This document shows, in pieces, positions 63,055-64,000 of a stretch of 64,000 nt of DNA; within the stretch, counting starts at the first letter, position 1, and each line of letters begins with the position of its first letter. A program made the translations under genes and the position numbers. The notes under the pieces are model-generated. The model ran no database searches. It saw only the letters and a list, made by a program, of their open reading frames with translations, and was not told the DNA's origin. The DNA comes from Rubrivivax sp. (lineage in GTDB: Bacteria; Pseudomonadota; Gammaproteobacteria; Burkholderiales; Burkholderiaceae), in NCBI GenBank assembly GCA_016790225.1, contig JAEUOZ010000060.1, positions 62,001 through 126,000 on the forward strand, in the 5' to 3' direction.

Positions 63055-64000
63055 GCGCACCGGCATCCGCGTCTACAACCAGATCTCGGCGCAGGGGCTC
63101 TCGCGCTTCAGCGCCGAGCGCTACCGCGTGGGCAAGGACGTGGCCGAGCCGGCCGCGATCCTCGTGCGCTCCGCCGATCTGCACCAGGAGCCGATCGCGC
63201 CGAGCGTGCGCGCCATCGCCCGTGCCGGGGCCGGCACGAACAACATCCCGGTCAAGCTGCTCAGCGCCCGCGGGGCGCCGGTCTTCAATGCGCCGGGCGC
63301 CAATGCCAATGCGGTGAAGGAACTGGTGCTGGCCGGCATGCTGATGGCGGCGCGCAACCTGGCGCCCGCGCTGCGCTTCGTGGCGGCGCTGGATCCCGGC
63401 GCGAGCGACATGGACGAGCGCGTGGAGGCCGGCAAGAAGGCCTTCGCGGGGACGGAGCTGGCCGGCCGCACGCTGGGCGTCATCGGCCTGGGCAAGATCG
63501 GCTGTCTGGTGGCCGATGCGGCCATCCGCCTGGGCATGACCGTGCTCGGCCACGATCCGGAGATCACCGTGGATGCCGCGTGGAGCCTGCCTTCGCAGGT
63601 GCGGCGCGCGGCCAGCGTGAACGAGGTGCTGCGCCAGGCCGATTACGTGACGCTGCATGTGCCGCTGGTGGAGGCGACGCGCGGCCTGGTGAATGCCGCC
63701 AACGTGGGCCTGATGCGCGAGGGCGCGGTGCTGCTCAACTTCAGCCGCGAAGGCGTGGTCATCAACGATGCCGTGCTGGAGGCGCTGGGCGCCGGTCGGC
63801 TCAGCCGTTATGTGTGCGACTTTCCGGCGCCGGAGATCAATCTGCATCCGCAGGTGATCGCGTTGCCCCACCTGGGCGCCAGCACGCGCGAGGCCGAGGA
63901 AAACTGCGCCGTGATGGTGGTGGACCAGCTGATCGATTACCTGGAGCACGGCAACGTCGTGCACGCGGTCAATTTCCCCAACGTGGCCATGCCGCGCGAA
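63047..64000 (+). CDS. serA: D-3-phosphoglycerate dehydrogenase, partial
   Basis: The frame starts at the ATG at 63047 and is still open at the right edge after 318 codons. It shows the NAD motif GVIGLGKIG (about 144-152), the substrate loop [10 protein letters not shown] and the catalytic-region segment [15 protein letters not shown]. Arg and His catalytic positions appear intact in the visible part. The C-terminal end, including any ACT domain, is outside the window. Oxidises 3-phosphoglycerate, the step before SerC. Confidence 0.93.
   Translation, partial: MPERTGIRVYNQISAQGLSRFSAERYRVGKDVAEPAAILVRSADLHQEPIAPSVRAIARAGAGTNNIPVKLLSARGAPVFNAPGANANAVKELVLAGMLMAARNLAPALRFVAALDPGASDMDERVEAGKKAFAGTELAGRTLGVIGLGKIGCLVADAAIRLGMTVLGHDPEITVDAAWSLPSQVRRAASVNEVLRQADYVTLHVPLVEATRGLVNAANVGLMREGAVLLNFSREGVVINDAVLEALGAGRLSRYVCDFPAPEINLHPQVIALPHLGASTREAEENCAVMVVDQLIDYLEHGNVVHAVNFPNVAMPRE

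Overview
The window is high-GC DNA from a Gram-negative bacterium, most likely a betaproteobacterium of the order Burkholderiales. Support comes from the murJ / rpsT / DUF3579 / argD-argF neighbourhood, the serC-serA pair, PEP-CTERM sorting signals, and a large exopolysaccharide (EPS) locus with Wza/Wzc-type proteins. The genus cannot be fixed from sequence alone. No rRNA, tRNA or CRISPR array was seen.

Left part (1-12 kb): housekeeping genes on both strands (SirB1-like fragment, murJ, rpsT, DUF3579, argD-argF). They are followed by a tight four-gene plus-strand operon (5699-10964): FemAB/GNAT-like protein, 2-oxoglutarate/Fe(II) oxygenase-like protein, HlyD-type adaptor, and an ABC exporter with an intact C39 peptidase domain. 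This looks like a peptide modification and export unit, but no substrate peptide was found. A patatin-like lipoprotein follows.

Middle part (12-50.9 kb): an EPS/surface polysaccharide locus. A CpsB-type phosphatase and a TPR-like membrane protein sit on the minus strand. The plus strand carries a WecA-like priming transferase, an RfaH/NusG paralog with an ops-like sequence just downstream, and UDP-xylose synthesis genes (ugd, uxs) with a beta-CASP nuclease-like gene between them. It continues with an acyltransferase, an FkbM methyltransferase, a Wzm/Wzt ABC exporter, about twelve glycosyltransferases including a GT11 fucosyltransferase, wecB, a Wzy-like membrane protein and a hexapeptide acetyltransferase. 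Wza, an O-antigen ligase/polymerase-like protein and a Wzc-type tyrosine kinase close this part. From about 24.95 kb, inside wzt, to about 29.8 kb the DNA is visibly AT-richer and contains a decayed transposase. It looks like a horizontally exchanged, serotype-determining core.

Right part (51-64 kb): a minus-strand exosortase unit (SurA-like chaperone fused to a membrane domain, exosortase, accessory protein) lies opposite a secreted protein with a PGPLP-type C-terminal sorting signal. Then come a WcaI-like glycosyltransferase, a YdcF-family protein, a canonical VPEP-type PEP-CTERM protein, a lipoprotein, a FabH-like synthase, a helical 231-aa protein, serC and the start of serA.

Two regulatory ideas tie the region together. 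One is the RfaH-like factor with its ops-like site ahead of the ugd operon. The other is a recurring CACCC-N6-10-GGGTG-like inverted repeat in noncoding DNA upstream of wecA-like, nusG-like, wza/ligase and both PEP-CTERM genes.
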